A stretch of DNA of 64,000 bases from the NCBI RefSeq assembly GCF_964019385.1, contig NC_088644.1, positions 17,139,631-17,203,630 on the forward strand, given 5' to 3'. Position 1 is the stretch's first letter; each line of letters starts with the position of its first letter. The notes beneath the pieces were generated by a model that was given only the letters and a program-made list of their open reading frames with translations, was not told where the DNA came from and did not search any database. Positions 26,501 to 38,000 of the stretch are shown here, one piece after another. The stretch comes from Sycon ciliatum. Its lineage: Eukaryota; Porifera; Calcarea; Leucosolenida; Sycettidae. The position numbers and the translations under genes are program-made.

Positions 26501-29152
26501 ACCAGTATGTGCAGAGATGCGCTCAGGAAAGTGCACATTCAGTAAGCACACGATCATGGTGACGGGCCACATTTAGGCAAGCTCAGGGCTGAGAAAAAAT
26601 GGTAGTTTGTGAAGAGATGGTCATTCACTCCCCTTTTTGAGCAACTGAAATTAATTACTTCCAAGTACTAATGCTTCAGTTTCTTCATCTTTTTGTTGTC
26701 CAGTGCATATTCGCTACGTTGCTGTGGAGCCTTTTGTCACAATTTACCGCAGCCTGGGAAAGTATTCACCGCAGGAGATTGACTATTTCGGAGCAATTTC
26801 TGCAATGGATGCCCAGGTTAGATAATTAACTAACTTAAAGGGGAAGTTAGGGTTTGCTCCCCACACCGGAGCTCGCGCTATTCCGCCGACGTTACTTGAC
26901 ACTTGACTGACTCACGGCTGCCATCCAGAGCACACGAGAAGTCCATCGAACCTTCGACTCGGCAAACCTGCAAGAAAGCACCACTCCCTGCTCAATACAC
27001 AGTGTTTCGGGGAATTCACCCCTCATCAGTTGAGCTTGAGTAGGCTGAGGAAGATTGTGCCTGAAGAGCACCACTTATATAGTGCTCTCCAGGCACAAAC
27101 ATCACCAGGGATACAAACGTACAGAGACGCTCCGTTTCCAGCGCGACAAACACCTCGTGAACACCAGATAGCAGCGTGAGTCAGTGTCGCTCCTGGACGG
27201 TGAGACAGACGTCGAGGACCCTCGGTCATTCGCAACGCTGTCACCTCCAAACCAACTAGCCGCAAGCCCGCGCTGGGCACAACAGTACGAAGTAGTGGTT
27301 GCGACTTCGGCGATGATTTTGTAAGAAAGGGTTTGTTCCCCCGTTCGATGGACTTCTCGTGTGCTCTGGATGGCAGTCGTGAGTCAGTCAAGTGTCAAGT
27401 AACGTCGGCGGAATAGCGCGAGCTCCGGTGTGGGGAGCAAACCCTTTCTTACAAAATCATCGCCGAAGTCGCAACCACTACTTCGTATTAAAGGGGAAGT
27501 TAAGGCAAAAATTAAAATTTCACCAGTTGTAGTCTTCGGGGTGCTGAGTCGAATGGTCTTGGTCCGAGAAAGCTGAGACGCTCCCTTCCTACTTGAATCC
27601 CAATCGAACTCGCGCACTTCCACCGAAACTGGGTGACTGCGCCCTACGAGATGGGGATTTGTATGCGAAATGTCACTAAAAGCACCATTTCGTTCTTATA
27701 AAAGCACGGATGACCGCGATTGGCCCATATGTTGTAGTCTTTTGGACGCTGAGTCGACTGGTTTTGGTCCGAAAAGGCTGCGATGCAGCGTTCGCCCCTA
27801 ATTCCCAATCGAACATGGTTGAACAAGTGGTCACGTGCTCCTGCGTACACCAGTCACCTGGTCACCGTGGCTGCAGGGTACAACTTACAGCCTGTTTTGA
27901 CCTTTTTGGGGTGCAGTCCTGTCACTCGAGTTGAACCTTGGTGTGAAAGTTGTCGCCTGCTGGCGATTAAAGGGGAAGTTAAGGCAAAAATTAAAATTTC
28001 ACCAGTTGTAGTCTTCGGGGTGCTGAGTCGAATGGTCGTGGTCCGAGGAAGCTGAGACGCTCCCTTCCTACTTGAATCCCAATCGAACTCGCGGACTTCC
28101 ACCGAAACTGGGTGACTGCGCTCTACTAGATGGGGATTTGTATGCAAAATGTCACTAAAAGCGCCATTTCGTTCTTATAAAAGCACGGATGACCGCGACT
28201 GGCCCATATGTTGTAGTCTTTTGGACGCTGAGTCGATTAGTTTTGGTCCGAAAAGGCTGCGATGCAGCGTTCCTCCTTTATGCCCAATCGAACATGGTTG
28301 AAGAAGCGGTCACGTGCTCCTGCGTACACCAGTCACCTGGTCACCGTGCCTGCAGGGTACAACTTACTAGCCTGTTTGACCTTTTTTGGGTGCAGTCCTG
28401 TCACTCGAGTTGAACTCGAGTTGAACCTTGGTGTGAAAGTTGTCGCCTGCTGGCGTGGTGACCAGGTGATTTGGGCACCCAGGAGCATGTGACCGCTTCT
28501 TCAACCATGTTCGATTGGGAATAAGGGAGGAACGCTGCATCGCAGCCTTTTCGGACCAAAACCAGTCGACTGAGCGTCCAAAAGACTACAACATATGGGC
28601 CAATCACGGTCATCCGTGCTTTTATAAGAACGAAATGGCGCTTTTAGTGACATTTTGCATACAAATCCCCATCTAGTAGGGCGCAGTCACCCAGTTTCGG
28701 TGGAAGTGCGCGAGTTCGATTGGGATTCAAGTAGGAAGCGAGCGTCTCAGCTTCCTCGGACCACGACCATTCGACGCAGCACCCCGAAGACTACAACTGG
28801 TGAAATTTTAATTTTTGCCTTAACTTCCCCTTTAAGTTAGATACTGGAAATGTGCATGCTGGAGACAGAAACGATGGCTGTGCTAGCTCAAGAGCAGCTA
28901 TGGGATTTAGAAATGCTGACTGGCATTACTCTTGATCACTGTCTCACAGCCATAGCTCACTTTCATCTACACCTCAGACTTTTAAAGTACACTGCATGGC
29001 ATTGTAAGTGATCGAAGCAAATGTGCGTCTGTTGTACATGGCTGCGTCTGTTGTAATGTTGTATTGTGCCCTGCTTGAGGCTTCGTGCAGACTCTGTGCA
29101 GAGTATGTGTTGTACGTGAATGTGCAGAGTGCACTTGACCTTGTTCAGTGTA

Positions 29153-29183
<31 letters not shown>

Positions 29184-31625
29184 GTGTAAGTGTATGTGTA
29201 TGGGTATGTGTATGGTGGTTGTTGATGTGTACAAGTACATGTATGATGGTTGTTGATGTGTATTGTGTGTACTGTCATACTCAGGTCGGTAGAATACGAG
29301 CCTTACTCCGAGAACTTGGCATTGAGAACAACACCATGCTCTGGTTCAGTAGGTAAGAGACACATGCAGTGTGGTACTAGCAAAAACTAAAAACGATTCA
29401 ACGGTGACACATGTTCGACCAACTTTAAGATGTAACAGCCTGCTTTGTGTGGAAAGTCATCTGGAGAGGCTTGATTTGTACTAGTTAAATGGATGTCGAT
29501 TGTCTTTGTAGTCTGACATGCTATGGAACATGTGAGATTTTCCATTTTTGGTGCTGTTTGTACCCCAAACTTACTGAATTTAATTCTTACACAGTGCTTA
29601 TTACTCTCAGCCTTCTACGCATACAGTCACGGACGAACAGCTATGCCAAAGCTAGAATATGTCCATGTCTGTGCGCATGTTTTAATGTGTTTCATGCAGT
29701 GACAATGGGCCTGCGCATGGCACTCCGGGTCAAACCAATGGGTTACGTGGGCACAAGACGGACCTGACCGAAGGTGGAATCCGCGTCCCTGGACTCTTGG
29801 AATGGCCTGACAGAATCACACAACACCGCATTGTGAACACCCCGATTGTTTCTAGCGATCTGATGCCCACTTTCTTGGAGCTTGTTGAGGGACGTATGCC
29901 AGATAATGTAAGTTGAGTAGAGTTGAAAAGTTGGTGTCCCTTCCCAGCGGTTTGATGAATGTGGACCTACAGTAACTAGTACTGTGATTTTAAGGTAGAA
30001 TTTACATCTGGTGTGAAGGTATCTTGCCAGAGAGTTCAAATAATAATTGATAGGTCAGTGAGCTAAATACAGGTCGACAAAATTGATGAGTACATCTGCG
30101 TTTGTGTCGGGGGGGGGGGGGTGTTGATTTAAAAATGCTGTTACATGGTGATACGCTCAGACCTCACACGACCGCACACATCCGTTTTCCACAAAAAATA
30201 TGGGGATAGGCGAGGGAACCGGGTAACCCAACACACATGTTGTATGTATGCATGGCATATGCTGTATATCCGTAACCAACGATTTTCTTCCGGATGGCGA
30301 GGGATCCTGATAAAAGAGGACCGGATAAACGAGATCTGGCTGTACTCAGAGCATATAGACCAGCATTCTGCTCATTATATCCTGCCTAAGGTGGAAACTC
30401 ATAGTGACAGCCTGAAGGCGCAATATTAACTCAAGTCAGTACAATCACGGTTAAGTTCCTGGTTTTGGTCTTTTGTCCAGCGCCCAATGGATGGCCTGTC
30501 AGCTCTTGATATCATTGATGGCGTCTCCACCAAGCGTTCACACCCTATAGGCTTTGCGTTCAAGATCCATGGGGACTTCAACAACACATACCATGTGGCC
30601 TGGGTGGATAACCAGGTACGGCCTTTGATCTGCATATTGCCGTCCAAAACCACAGGACTGTAGTGAAATTAAGATTTAAGAATGCTCCGTGCAAGAGCGC
30701 TTACATTCTGCGCTTTTCACCTAAAGTGGCAGTAGATAGTTATGTTAATGGAAAGAGGTGCTAATGAAAGCCTCATCAAGGTGTTAGTCACGGTACTAAA
30801 GAAGTGACATCACTTTACCTAGTTACCTAGTTACCTAGTCACACACATCACTTTACCTATTTACCTAGTTACCTAGTTACCTAGTCACACACATCACTTT
30901 ACCTAGTTACCTAGTTACCTAGTTACCTAGTTACCTAGTCACACACATCACTTTACCTAGTCACACACATCAATGCATCCAGCTTTAGGAAACCAGTTTG
31001 CAGCATGGATTTGAGATTGTCCCTGAACCATGAGATGCCTTACCAGGCACAGGTCTTTGAACAAACCTGCGCAGCTATTCCACAAAGACATCACTGACTA
31101 GCATGATGCCAATGTGTGTAGAGAATCTGTGAACGCTGAGCTGACACTTGCATTGCCATCTCTAATTCTCCATGCAGACGGTATCATTCTGGTAAAGTTT
31201 TAACGATGCATGTGTGCCACCCTCTGTACAGTGGTCATTCTGTTGTGCAGACTGTGCACAGTCACATACAAGTGTGTGTACTTCAAATGTGAACAGATCA
31301 TTGCTAAGTCTTAATACATTGGTGTACTGCCTCGGTGTACTTATTACATTGCTTACATGTACTCTCCCTCATGTGCTGTATCACATAGTACAAGATCTAT
31401 GGACTGATGAAGGAAGGCAAGTTGGCAGAGACTTTCCTCTATGACCTGACCAAGGACCTGGCGGAAGCAAATGACCTATCCGCAAAGTATCCTGATATTG
31501 CTAAGCGGATGGTGGCTGACCTGGAGACTTGGCTTGTGTCAGTGGAGAACAGTGCTAAGACCGAGAGTCAGTGTTACTCTGTTAAAAGCTATTTTGAAGA
31601 AGATTCAAAGGATTTCAATGGCTGA
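20513..31625 (+). CDS. Secreted/lysosomal S1-type sulfatase, paralogue A (12 exons)
   Basis: Exons: 20513-20626, 21138-21255, 22880-23075, 23463-23511, 24255-24359, 24874-24952, 25312-25470, 26704-26816, 29285-29352, 29700-29907, 30481-30615, 31389-31625. Phase holds throughout; 526 residues. The start could also be the in-frame ATG at 20495; both give a signal peptide (MLTALVLIAH). Motifs in order: [14 protein letters not shown] (metal-binding Asp-Asp about 40-41), VCSPTRG (Cys81, the residue converted to formylglycine), [30 protein letters not shown] (about 334-339), RGHKTDLTEGG. All expected active-site blocks of family S1 sulfatases are present. Family role: hydrolysis of sulfate esters; the aryl/N-acetylgalactosamine-6-sulfatase group is the nearest in feel, but the substrate cannot be read from sequence. 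The next gene is a tandem paralogue with the same exon pattern. Confidence 0.93.
25481..25620. repeat. (TATG)n microsatellite next to a splice donor
   Basis: About 35 TATG units begin 10 bp after the donor (GTGAAG at 25471) of sulfatase A exon 7. Confidence 0.97.
25917..26287. mobile_element. MITE with GGGAGGTTT ends, copy 1
   Basis: Bounded by TA on each side (25915-25916 and 26288-26289). Ends GGGAGGTTTCGTCCCACGTA and TTACGTGGGACTTAACCTCCC are inverted. It lies in intron 7 of sulfatase A. A diverged copy is at 47370-47760. The open frame at 25951-26451 mostly crosses this non-coding element. Confidence 0.8.
26839..27487. mobile_element. TTAA-bounded foldback element with nested inverted arms
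   Basis: Starts after TTAA (26835-26838) with AGGGGAAGTTAGGG and reaches the TTAA at 27488. The outer arm (about 26850-26946, GGTTTGCTCCCCACACC...) is repeated inverted at about 27346-27450. A second inverted pair (about 27290-27338 and 27439-27487) is nested. In sulfatase A intron 8. Confidence 0.6.
27492..27966. mobile_element. Partial copy of the 861-bp TTAA foldback element
   Basis: About 475 bp matching the left part of the full element that follows directly, sharing the central TTAA (27967-27970). It lacks the right arm. Confidence 0.7.
27971..28831. mobile_element. 861-bp TTAA-flanked foldback element, piggyBac-type MITE (copy in sulfatase A)
   Basis: Begins AGGGGAAGTTAAGGC and ends with the complement, with TTAA on both sides (27967-27970 and 28832-28835). 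Inverted arms run to about 340-390 bp, with a short unique centre containing GAGTTGAACTCGAGTTGAAC. The copy at 36220-37080 has exactly the same length. TTAA target duplication is characteristic of piggyBac-superfamily insertion; no transposase is encoded. Confidence 0.8.
29146..29216. repeat. (TGTATG)n repeat
   Basis: Hexanucleotide-like repeat in intron 8 of sulfatase A, 70 bp before exon 9. Confidence 0.9.
30808..30972. repeat. Minisatellite built of TTACCTAG and CACACATCAC units
   Basis: Irregular higher-order array: runs of 1 to 5 TTACCTAG octamers alternate with TCACACACATCACT. It lies in the last intron (30616-31388) of sulfatase A. Confidence 0.9.
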
Positions 31626-31649
31626 TAACTAGGATAAGGACATTTACAT

Positions 31650-31782
31650 CAGGGAGTCGTAAAATAACCCTCGCCATGCTCTCACTGGAGGTCGAAGCAC
31701 TCGTGCCCAAACTGAATTAGTCTTTTGACAACGAGATGCATCGTTTTAGTGTCGCCTTTCGTCAGTATTTTATGACTCCCTG
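31650..31782. mobile_element. Short inverted-ended MITE just after sulfatase A stop codon
   Basis: 133 bp with ends CAGGGAGTCGTAAAATA and TATTTTATGACTCCCTG (one mismatch). It begins 25 bp after the TGA of sulfatase A, so it probably lies in or at the 3' UTR. Confidence 0.7.
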
Positions 31783-32488
31783 CTTTCCATCATAGTCCTA
31801 ATGATGACTGCAATCCGTTGACATGACCAGTGACTATACAGTACTGGGATTATGCTGTAGAATGCACTTCAAGACATCTGAAGTAGATTCAGCAATTCTA
31901 GGTTGCTCATATGTTGTTAGACTAATCCTGGCTGCATTCTCGTATGGCCTGTGTGCCTTATTACCATCCTTGACATCGTCTCAGTCTGAGGGACGATGGC
32001 ATGCATGTTGCATGCAGGAACGCTATTTCCGCAATGGGAAAATTGGTCTGGCTGAGTGGGAGCAAGTCTCGTGCGAACCGTCTGTAAAGTTTATATCATT
32101 TTTTGGAGTGCCATATCCGGCCTGTTCAGAAGAGTCACAGCCTGTGCTGTTCGCATGCTGTTCCGGTATGTCCATTCTTTGATGTGCAGCAGGCTATACA
32201 TGTATCACTTGTCCAATTAACTCTAGTTGTATAAGGAAATGTCCTGGCATTGTGCACTTTGCCATGCAAGCACGTGAATTTCCTAACATGTGCATGCTGA
32301 AAGTACAGTGATGTCATCATACACAATTATACTTATTATTATTATCATCATCAGCCCTGTCGTCTTTTGCCATGGAATCATATTCCTGTCAGATGTTGAC
32401 TATCGCATAGTTTGGGGCGGTGATACCTAGCTGTACAAGTGTGCATGATGGGATGAAGCTCGACTGTGCTATGCAAGTGTACAGATAC

Positions 32489-33720
32489 ATGTACAGATGG
32501 TCATGTACAGATGGTCATGTACAGATGGTCATGTACAGATGGTCATGTACAGATGGTCATGTACAGATGGTCATGTACAGATGGTCATGTACAGATGGTC
32601 ATGTACAGATGGTCATGTACAGATGGTCATGTACAGATGGTCATGTACAGATGGTCATGTACAGATGGTCATGTACAGATGGTCATGTACAGATGGTCAT
32701 GTACAGATGGTCATGTACAGATGGTCATGTACAGATGGTCATGTACAGATGGTCATGTACAGATGGTCATGTACAGATGGTCATGTACAGATGGTCATGT
32801 ACAGATGGTCATGTACAGATGGTCATGTACAGATGGTCATGTACAGATGGTCATGTACAGATGGTCATGTACAGATGGTCATGTACAGATGGTCATGTAC
32901 AGATGGTCATGTACAGATGGTCATGTACAGATGGTCATGTACAGATGGTCATGTACAGATGGTCATGTACAGATGGTCATGTACAGATGGTCATGTACAG
33001 ATGGTCATGTACAGATGGTCATGTACAGATGGTCATGTACAGATGGTCATGTACAGATGGTCATGTACAGATGGTCATGTACAGATGGTCATGTACAGAT
33101 GGTCATGTACAGATGGTCATGTACAGATGGTCATGTACAGATGGTCATGTACAGATGGTCATGTACAGATGGTCATGTACAGATGGTCATGTACAGATGG
33201 TCATGTACAGATGGTCATGTACAGATGGTCATGTACAGATGGTCATGTACAGATGGTCATGTACAGATGGTCATGTACAGATGGTCATGTACAGATGGTC
33301 ATGTACAGATGGTCATGTACAGATGGTCATGTACAGATGGTCATGTACAGATGGTCATGTACAGATGGTCATGTACAGATGGTCATGTACAGATGGTCAT
33401 GTACAGATGGTCATGTACAGATGGTCATGTACAGATGGTCATGTACAGATGGTCATGTACAGATGGTCATGTACAGATGGTCATGTACAGATGGTCATGT
33501 ACAGATGGTCATGTACAGATGGTCATGTACAGATGGTCATGTACAGATGGTCATGTACAGATGGTCATGTACAGATGGTCATGTACAGATGGTCATGTAC
33601 AGATGGTCATGTACAGATGGTCATGTACAGATGGTCATGTACAGATGGTCATGTACAGATGGTCATGTACAGATGGTCATGTACAGATGGTCATGTACAG
33701 ATGGTCATGTACAGATGGTC
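32489..33720. repeat. 14-bp minisatellite, 88 units of ATGTACAGATGGTC
   Basis: 1232 bp, exactly 88 units, with no variant unit seen on reading through; degenerate units appear only at the edges (GTGTACAGATAC at the left, ATGTACGGATAGTT at the right). Because 14 is not a multiple of 3, all three plus frames read the same 14-residue cycle (MYRWSCTDGHVQMV) without stops. This explains the long 411-544 codon frames, which are not genes. Each unit carries one CAGATG (E-box type) hexamer and one TGTACA palindrome. Confidence 0.97.
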
Positions 33721-34547
33721 ATGTACGGATAGTTATGTAGTATTGTACAGATTACTGCTCTCAGTAGATGATCGTTCAGTGTTCATTCAGTGTTATATAA
33801 TTTTACCTATAAAGCCAAGATTAGAAAGACGGCCAATGCCTGCCGGCGGTTCATACAACACTGATGCCTGGACCACACTAGGCCCATATGGTATCGTGCG
33901 ACAAATTCTCGAGATCGGAGTGAAGTTAGTTGCCTGGTGTGGCCGGTGTTGTCGCATGCGTTTCCGGCAAATTTGCGTTTGTACAGGTAGTCGGACCCAG
34001 TCGGCCGATTTCATATCGGGGTCGGTGTCGGATCCGATGATCGGCCGAGTGTGAGCCAGGTATTACAACGCTGCCATTTATTGCCATTATCAGTGCACTG
34101 GCTGTGGGCTGTGTCACGTGTGTGTGTGGGGGGGGGGGGGGGTGTAGGTATGAGACTAGGCCAATGACCTGCTCCAAAAATGAGTTCAAGAAGATAAGAA
34201 AGATGAGTGGGTTGACGTCGGGAACCGGATCGGAAGGCGAAGGTATTTTTTGTGAAAAAGTTTCACTAAAATAATGTAGTTTATCACTCTCTTAGTATTG
34301 ACTCACATAGATTTTTGCCATACCTAAGCAGTCAAATATTCCTGCATATTTCACTCCTTAGGGCTCTATTGACTGCTTATATTTGACTGCTTAGGGGTTG
34401 CGCAGTTGAACGGTGCCTACAATGCAGCATTGTCACTGCATGAGTAGGTGGTGACTGGTGGTGCAACGGTTGTGCAATCATAAAACCGGGATTCATGAGG
34501 TTATCGTTGTGGAATTTGAAATACGGACTGTTTGTCGTGATAAATCT

Positions 34548-34690
34548 AATATTGACTTCGTACTTGGTCAGTATAGGAAATAAAAACCTTGTAAAAGACC
34601 TCGGCTTCGCCTCGGTCTTTTACTCGGCTTCGCCTCGGTCTTTACTCGGCTTTTATTTCCTATATTGACCTCGTACTCAGTCAATATTAG
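34548..34690. mobile_element. Small inverted-ended element
   Basis: CTAATATTGACTTCGTACTT at the left is matched in approximate complement (GACCTCGTACTCAGTCAATA) at the right. The centre has a direct repeat of CTCGGCTTCGCCTCGGTC. Non-coding. Confidence 0.6.
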
Positions 34691-35025
34691 ATACATACAA
34701 CCTTAGTCAACATATTTGGCGTTTGAAACAGAAGTCTAGTCGTTGTCTCATGCTTCGACTGTATTAGTGTAAGTCTCACCGCCTAGTTGTCGAATAGCAA
34801 TACCAGAAAGGCCCAGGTCCGACGACAGATGTCAGAAATGACTGCTGTCACTGCTCATTGCTTGTGCCATCGCTCCGTGGGCCGAGACGTCGAGAGAAGT
34901 TTCATCCTAAACAATTATTGTACAATCATGTACATGTACTTTGCGGTATTTCACTTACTGGGTCAGCCTTCGCCTCCACAATTTCTTCTCTTCTTCTTGT
35001 GAACCGGTTAACCGTGGACAACGTC

Positions 35026-38000
35026 ATGGTGTGGCAGTTGCAGCGAGTTATGTCATCATGGGCGTTGGCACTGCTTCTATTAGCGGTTGGTTCGCAATAT
35101 TCGGATGCAAGCAAACCGAAGAAACCCACGAATATTATATTCATGATGGTAGGTTCAGCAAATGCATTATAGCTTCTATATGACCGTATCTGACTCGCAC
35201 GTAAACTGTTCTGTTTTTAGAGTACAGTCGGAGATCATGACCTTTGAGCACATTATACCACTATCTGCACACACGTACACCTGAATGGGATCAGGGAGTG
35301 AATGAATTATTGAAAATTGGAATTCACAAATTTTTTACGAAGTGGTGTGGATGCCTAGCGCCTGTGCGTGCACCATATCACCGGCAAATGGAATAGCAGT
35401 CTACCGCTGGTACTACTAGTTTCAATGCCCCAACACGTACGATTCAGTCCATTTCCACACAGGGCATGTAGCAACACAAACCGGCCCTGGGCGGTAGCGT
35501 GTCATACGCAGACTTTGCCATCACCTGCTAGTGCTGAAACGATTATATCGATTACTCGTTACTTACTCGATAAGAAATAGATCGAGCGGTTATTTCGATT
35601 TTATCGGCTAAACGAGTAGAATGGTACTTACGCTCGGTACAGGATTTCCCCCCTTTCGGGGTCGCACAAAGTGTGCATGCACCGAAAGTGGTGCGAGTAC
35701 GACACGAATATGTACATGACTGTAAACTTGCAACATCGATGTACGTGTAAAAGTACAAGCACGATCTGAGAAACATCGACGCGATCACCGTCGCCGTCTT
35801 TTCAGCTGACTACTTTTCTTACATACAGCATGCAGGACTGGTAGCCTCAGTATGTGGCTACACTAGCTGCAGGGGCTGGAGTTCCCTCCACGTGCGGGTA
35901 GTCTTGAGTTTAAGGCAGTAAAGTGGTCTTCAGTTTCGTGTTTTCCGTTCTGTTGACGGTTCCCGAACCAGTTTGCTCGACGACGAGCTAGACCTGGCGT
36001 CGGGGCCTATGTTGAGCATAGACAGGAAAAGCAACTAGTTACTTGTTGACCCGCCTCAAGTCAGCTCATCTGTCGAAATCTGCCGATCTGCACCCCTAGC
36101 CGGCTTCTCTGACTTCATCGTCGGAGTCAGCGAAGTCACAGGCGAAGGGAACCATCAGCTCTTGGGTTGCAACCAGTGCGTCACCTCTGTCTTGTCTGTA
36201 TCCGCCTGGTCGGTCTTAAAGGGGAAGTTAAGGCAAAAATTAAAATTTCACCAGTTGTAGTCTTCGGGGTGCTGAGTCGAATGGTCGTGGTCCGAGGAAG
36301 CTGAGACGCTCCCTTCCTACTTGAATCCCAATCGAACTCGCGCACTTCCACCGAAACTGGGTGGCTGCGCCCTACTAGATGGGGATTTGTATGCAAAATG
36401 TCACTAAAAGCGCCATTTCGTTCTTATAAAAGCACGGATGACCGCGATTGGCCCATATGTTGTAGTCTTTTGGACGCTGAGTCGACTGGTTTTAGTCCGA
36501 AAAGGCTGCGATGCGGCGTTCCTCCTTTATTCCCAATCGAACATGGTTGCAGAAGCGGTCACGTGCTCCTGCGTACACCAGTCACCTGGTCACCGTGCCT
36601 GCAGGGTACAACTTACTAGCCTGTTTGACCTTTTTTGGGTGCACTCCTGTCACTCGAGTTGAACTCGAGTTGAACCTTGGTGTGAAAGTTGTCACCTGCT
36701 GGCGTGGTGACCAGGTGATTTGGGCACCCAGGAGCACGTGACCGCTTCTTCAACCATGTTCGATTGGGAATAAAGGAGGAACGCTGCATCGCAGCCTTTT
36801 CGGACCAAAACCAGTCGACTCAACGTCCAAAAGACTACAACATATGGGCCAATCGCGGTCATCCGTGCTTTTATAAGAACGAAATGGCGCTTTTAGTGAG
36901 ATTTTGCATACAAATCCCCATCTAGTAGGGCGCAGTCACCCAGTTTCGGTGGAAGTGCGCGAGTTCGATTGGGATTCAAGTAGGAAGGGAGCGTCTCAGC
37001 TTCCTCGGACCACGACCATTCGACTCAGCACCCCGAAGACTACAACTGGTGAAATTTTGATTTTTGCCTTAACTTCCCCTTTAACAGCTGACGGACTTGC
37101 TGCGGGATCATCGGATTTATGCACCCGCTTTCCGTCGTTGGCAATGTTGGACTCGTATTTTTTTGAAATTCGCAGAATGTACATTTTACTGATGTAGTTA
37201 CAATAAGAATCGTTTTAAGCCGATAAGCCGATCGTTATTGTATCAGCTTAGCCACTAAGGAAAAAACGTAATCGTTTCAGCAGTATCACCTGCACATGCA
37301 CACATATGTACAACTGCATTATTAATTATATGAGTACATGTGACTCACTTGTGAGGTCTGCATTCGCCACTAAGGTGTAAAGGCATAGTGGTGGCCTGCG
37401 GAAGCGAAGGCTATAGCTTGTGTGTTTCTGAACATTCAAGTGATGCTAACGCGGATCCCGCGAATATTATATTATTATTATTATTATACATGTATTAATT
37501 ATGATCTGGGCTACGGGCTCAGCTGAGACGCATTCCAAGAGAAAAAAGAAAGCGTGAGAACAGAATGACGTGCATTGACGCCCTTGCCCTGGCATCTTTT
37601 TTCGCCTCCTTTATACATAAGTTGCATCTTTCCACAGCTTTACATCATTCTTAGAAGAAAGAAAATTCTTGTTTTTACTCCTGTGGCAGCCCATAAGAAG
37701 CCCCTGTTCTCGTCTTCTGCTCTGGAATGGCATGTGAATGCATGCAACGAACGAATAGTAAATCAATTGCATTAGACATCTGTTGTGAACTATTTACGAT
37801 GTTACTCTGCAGGCTGATGATCTGGGCTGGGGTGATGTTGAATACAACAACGGTACAGCACGAACTCCTCACTTGAACGAAATGTCCACAGCAGCTGGAA
37901 GTCTTCGCTTGAACAGATACTACAGCGGTGGTAAGTGATATAACATTAATGTAACAATTGATAACCGCAATCAGTAATACAAGCTGGATCGACATTTGTG

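Larger units (their letters stand above)
31783..35025. other. Spacer between the two sulfatase genes
   Basis: Holds the 14-bp minisatellite (32489-33720) and an inverted-ended element at 34548-34690. I see no exon of a further gene. Confidence 0.6.

Noticed and set aside
30808..30972. CRISPR-like array
   Set aside because: The repeats are contiguous and the spacers are themselves repetitive; the genome is eukaryotic.
32420..34054. Open frames of 411-544 codons across the 14-bp array
   Set aside because: All three frames give the same 14-residue cycle purely because the repeat unit has no stop in any frame; there is no supporting exon or start context.
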